Origin: an uncultured Bacteroidales bacterium
GTDB lineage: Bacteria > Bacteroidota > Bacteroidia > Bacteroidales > WCHB1-69
Assembly (NCBI GenBank): GCA_937901455.1
Contig: CALDIA010000167.1
Location: 1-16,230 of the forward strand
Length of the DNA: 16,230 nucleotides
Direction of reading: 5' to 3'
Shown here: positions 14,769 to 16,230 of the stretch, piece by piece
How positions within the stretch are numbered: position 1 is the stretch's first letter
How the letters are laid out: every line of letters starts with the position of its first letter
Notes under the pieces: generated by a model
What the model was told of the DNA's origin: nothing
The model's database searches: none
Seen by the model: only the letters and a program-made list of their open reading frames with translations
Program-made: the position numbers and the translations under genes

Positions 14769-16178
14769 TTATCTCACGGTGGTATTCTCTTGGATCCAGC
14801 AACCCACGTGGTAGGATTGTCCGGAGCTCATACCGCGTCTGAACAGTTCCTCTTTTTTGGGGAATACCAGGGAGGAGCGACGAGCGTTGGCAGTGGCAGC
14901 ACAAGAAGGATCCACAGCGGCAGCCTTGCTGTATTTGTCAGCGGCAGCCCAGTTGTAGTCGTACGGAATACCGTCAGAGCATCTGCCACCGGAGGTTCGG
15001 TACATGTCGCCAATCAGAATATAAGCCTTACCCATAGAGGGATCTGCTTTCAGGGCGGCGTAGGCGGCGTTGCGGGCCTCAGAGAATGCGCCTTTTGTTT
15101 GATATGCGGTTGCAAGGATGAAATTGGCATCGGCTTTCTGCTCGTTGGTCTCGCTCAAGCGAACGGCCTCTTGCATATAAGTGATGGCTTTATCAACTTC
15201 AGATTTGTCTTCATTAGTCGCATAGGTGTTCAGCGATAATACGCCCATCCAGTAAGCGGAGGTTCTGCTCGGTTTGGATTGGTGTTGAATCAGCAATGCT
15301 TGTTTGAACACGGGGCTGGTCAAGCAGCCGCCTTTTGCCATGGTTACCACCACTTTGTTTACTGCGGAGATGTCGTTCTTGATGGATTCCAGTTTTTGGG
15401 AATAGAGTTCCTCCAACACTTCGCAGGAAGCATAAGGAGCTACAGCCTTCTCAATCTTGGCCAAAGTCTTGCGATAGTTCAAAACCAGCTTCATTTGGCG
15501 TGCAGTATCGGCCGCTGGTTTCTTGCAAAGATTCACCAGATAGTCCGTGTCAATCTTGTGGCTTGTGTACAATTCATTCAAGCTGTCCAAAACAACTACT
15601 TGTTTTTCATATTCGACCAATGCATTATTGATGGAGATGTCAAGATAGTCGGTGGCACGACCGTAAGCTTCAATCACATAGGAGGTGTCTTTCTTAGCTT
15701 TGGTTATCTTTTCAGCCAACTGGAAGTATTTATCCCAGATGGCAGGTTGTGATTTCTCCTTTTCCAATTCAACGGACTCCGTAAACATGTTGAGCAGTTC
15801 TTCCATTTTGCCAATATCTTTCTTTAACAGATTTTGGCGATATTGAAGGATATTATAAGCTTTGAAACCCAAGCAGTAGCCCTTGCTGAATCTTTCGGGA
15901 AAAGCTTGATTACGCACTTCATAAGAGTAAATCAGCGTGTCGATGAGGTGCTCCTTCTTAACGGAATCGGTCTCTGCGCTAATCATTGCTTGAAACATGT
16001 TCTGTGCATTGGTGTACAGACCTTCCCAGCAGCAAGGACTGGTGCTCACGAGGTGTTGCCAAGTAGGATAAGCTTCAGTGTAATTTTTGGCTTTTAAGAA
16101 AATGTTGAAATTCGTAAGTTGCTCAATGCACTTTAAGGAGTCGGCCTCAGTGGCTCCATATTTGTAGTGGCATTGCAT
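14769..16178 (-). CDS. TPR-repeat envelope protein, N-terminus (signal peptide) missing
   Basis: The 469-residue frame resembles the TPR proteins encoded just before lptC in Bacteroidetes. Residues 1-50 (QCHYKYGATEADSLKC..., KNYTEAYPTW...) match what usually follows directly after the signal peptide. The middle part (about 110-280) is helical and charged. Clear TPR-like repeats lie at about 305-430 (KADANFILATAYQTKGAFSEA, then PSMGKAYILIGDMYRTSGGRC). The tail has a conserved GQSYHVGCWIQENTTVR end. A signal peptide is expected but absent, because an in-frame TAG lies six bases upstream of the ATG at 16178 and the other frames of 16179-16230 do not encode one. The gene is either truncated, frameshifted, or broken by a faulty contig end. 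Its function is unknown. Helical TPR scaffolding in the periplasm is an inference. Confidence 0.8.
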   Translation of the reverse strand: MQCHYKYGATEADSLKCIEQLTNFNIFLKAKNYTEAYPTWQHLVSTSPCCWEGLYTNAQNMFQAMISAETDSVKKEHLIDTLIYSYEVRNQAFPERFSKGYCLGFKAYNILQYRQNLLKKDIGKMEELLNMFTESVELEKEKSQPAIWDKYFQLAEKITKAKKDTSYVIEAYGRATDYLDISINNALVEYEKQVVVLDSLNELYTSHKIDTDYLVNLCKKPAADTARQMKLVLNYRKTLAKIEKAVAPYASCEVLEELYSQKLESIKNDISAVNKVVVTMAKGGCLTSPVFKQALLIQHQSKPSRTSAYWMGVLSLNTYATNEDKSEVDKAITYMQEAVRLSETNEQKADANFILATAYQTKGAFSEARNAAYAALKADPSMGKAYILIGDMYRTSGGRCSDGIPYDYNWAAADKYSKAAAVDPSCAATANARRSSLVFPKKEELFRRGMSSGQSYHVGCWIQENTTVR

Positions 16179-16230
16179 GCTCTATACAATAGTTCATCAC
16201 GTCATCATCCTTTGACTCACCTATAGCGAC

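Noticed and set aside
1..16230. CRISPR array, defence island, prophage, insertion sequence or tRNA
   Set aside because: I saw no spaced direct repeats, transposase, integrase or phage genes, and no tRNA-like T-arm on reading both strands.

Overview
The window reads as a piece of a Bacteroidota chromosome, most likely Bacteroidales and probably a metagenomic contig. Three things support this. One large secreted protein ends in a Por/type IX secretion (T9SS) sorting domain. Several genes are preceded by the Bacteroidetes -7 box TAnnTTTG (mostly TATTTTTG) instead of a -10 TATAAT plus Shine-Dalgarno. The FtsQ, LptC and TPR proteins are of Bacteroidetes type. Coding density is normal. I see no rRNA, tRNA, CRISPR array, transposase, integrase or phage gene.

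Layout, left to right. (1) 1-529: an IMPACT/YigZ-family gene whose 5' part is missing, converging on a HerA-like YjgR/DUF853 ATPase (574-2154, minus). (2) 2155-2430: a divergent promoter region. (3) 2431-4986: a large T9SS cargo protein with jelly-roll and FN3-like domains, closed by a perfect 46-bp palindrome shared with a convergent small membrane-anchored protein (5069-5443, minus). (4) 5444-5587: a second divergent promoter region leading into a small FN3-like lipoprotein and butyrate kinase (buk). (5) 7068-7635: about 570 bases without a recognisable gene, with a strong hairpin near the buk end and an AT-rich promoter stretch before ftsQ. (6) 7636-11160: the ftsQ-ftsA-ftsZ division cluster, ended by a hairpin terminator shared with the convergent minus-strand genes. 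(7) 11270-14119, minus: typA/bipA followed by aroB, separated by one stop codon and one codon. (8) 14186-16178, minus: a TPR protein followed by lptC, the periplasmic LPS-transport lipoprotein.

The genes are mostly housekeeping: division (FtsQ links the periplasm to FtsA, which tethers FtsZ), envelope biogenesis (LptC), shikimate pathway (AroB), ribosome-associated GTPase (TypA) and acyl-phosphate metabolism (Buk). The accessory part is 2.4-6 kb, with surface or lipid-anchored proteins. Several usual gene orders are broken: murC is not in front of ftsQ, no ptb sits beside buk, and typA rather than a hemolysin/CorC-like gene follows lptC.

I do not see convincing evidence for an undescribed multi-gene system. 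The most informative oddities are an FtsZ with changes in two normally conserved nucleotide-pocket segments, the perfect spacer-free palindrome, the in-frame typA-stop-aroB junction, the unexplained 7.1-7.6 kb gap, and the fact that the genes at both window ends are disrupted within about 85 bases of the edge, which may mark faulty contig ends.
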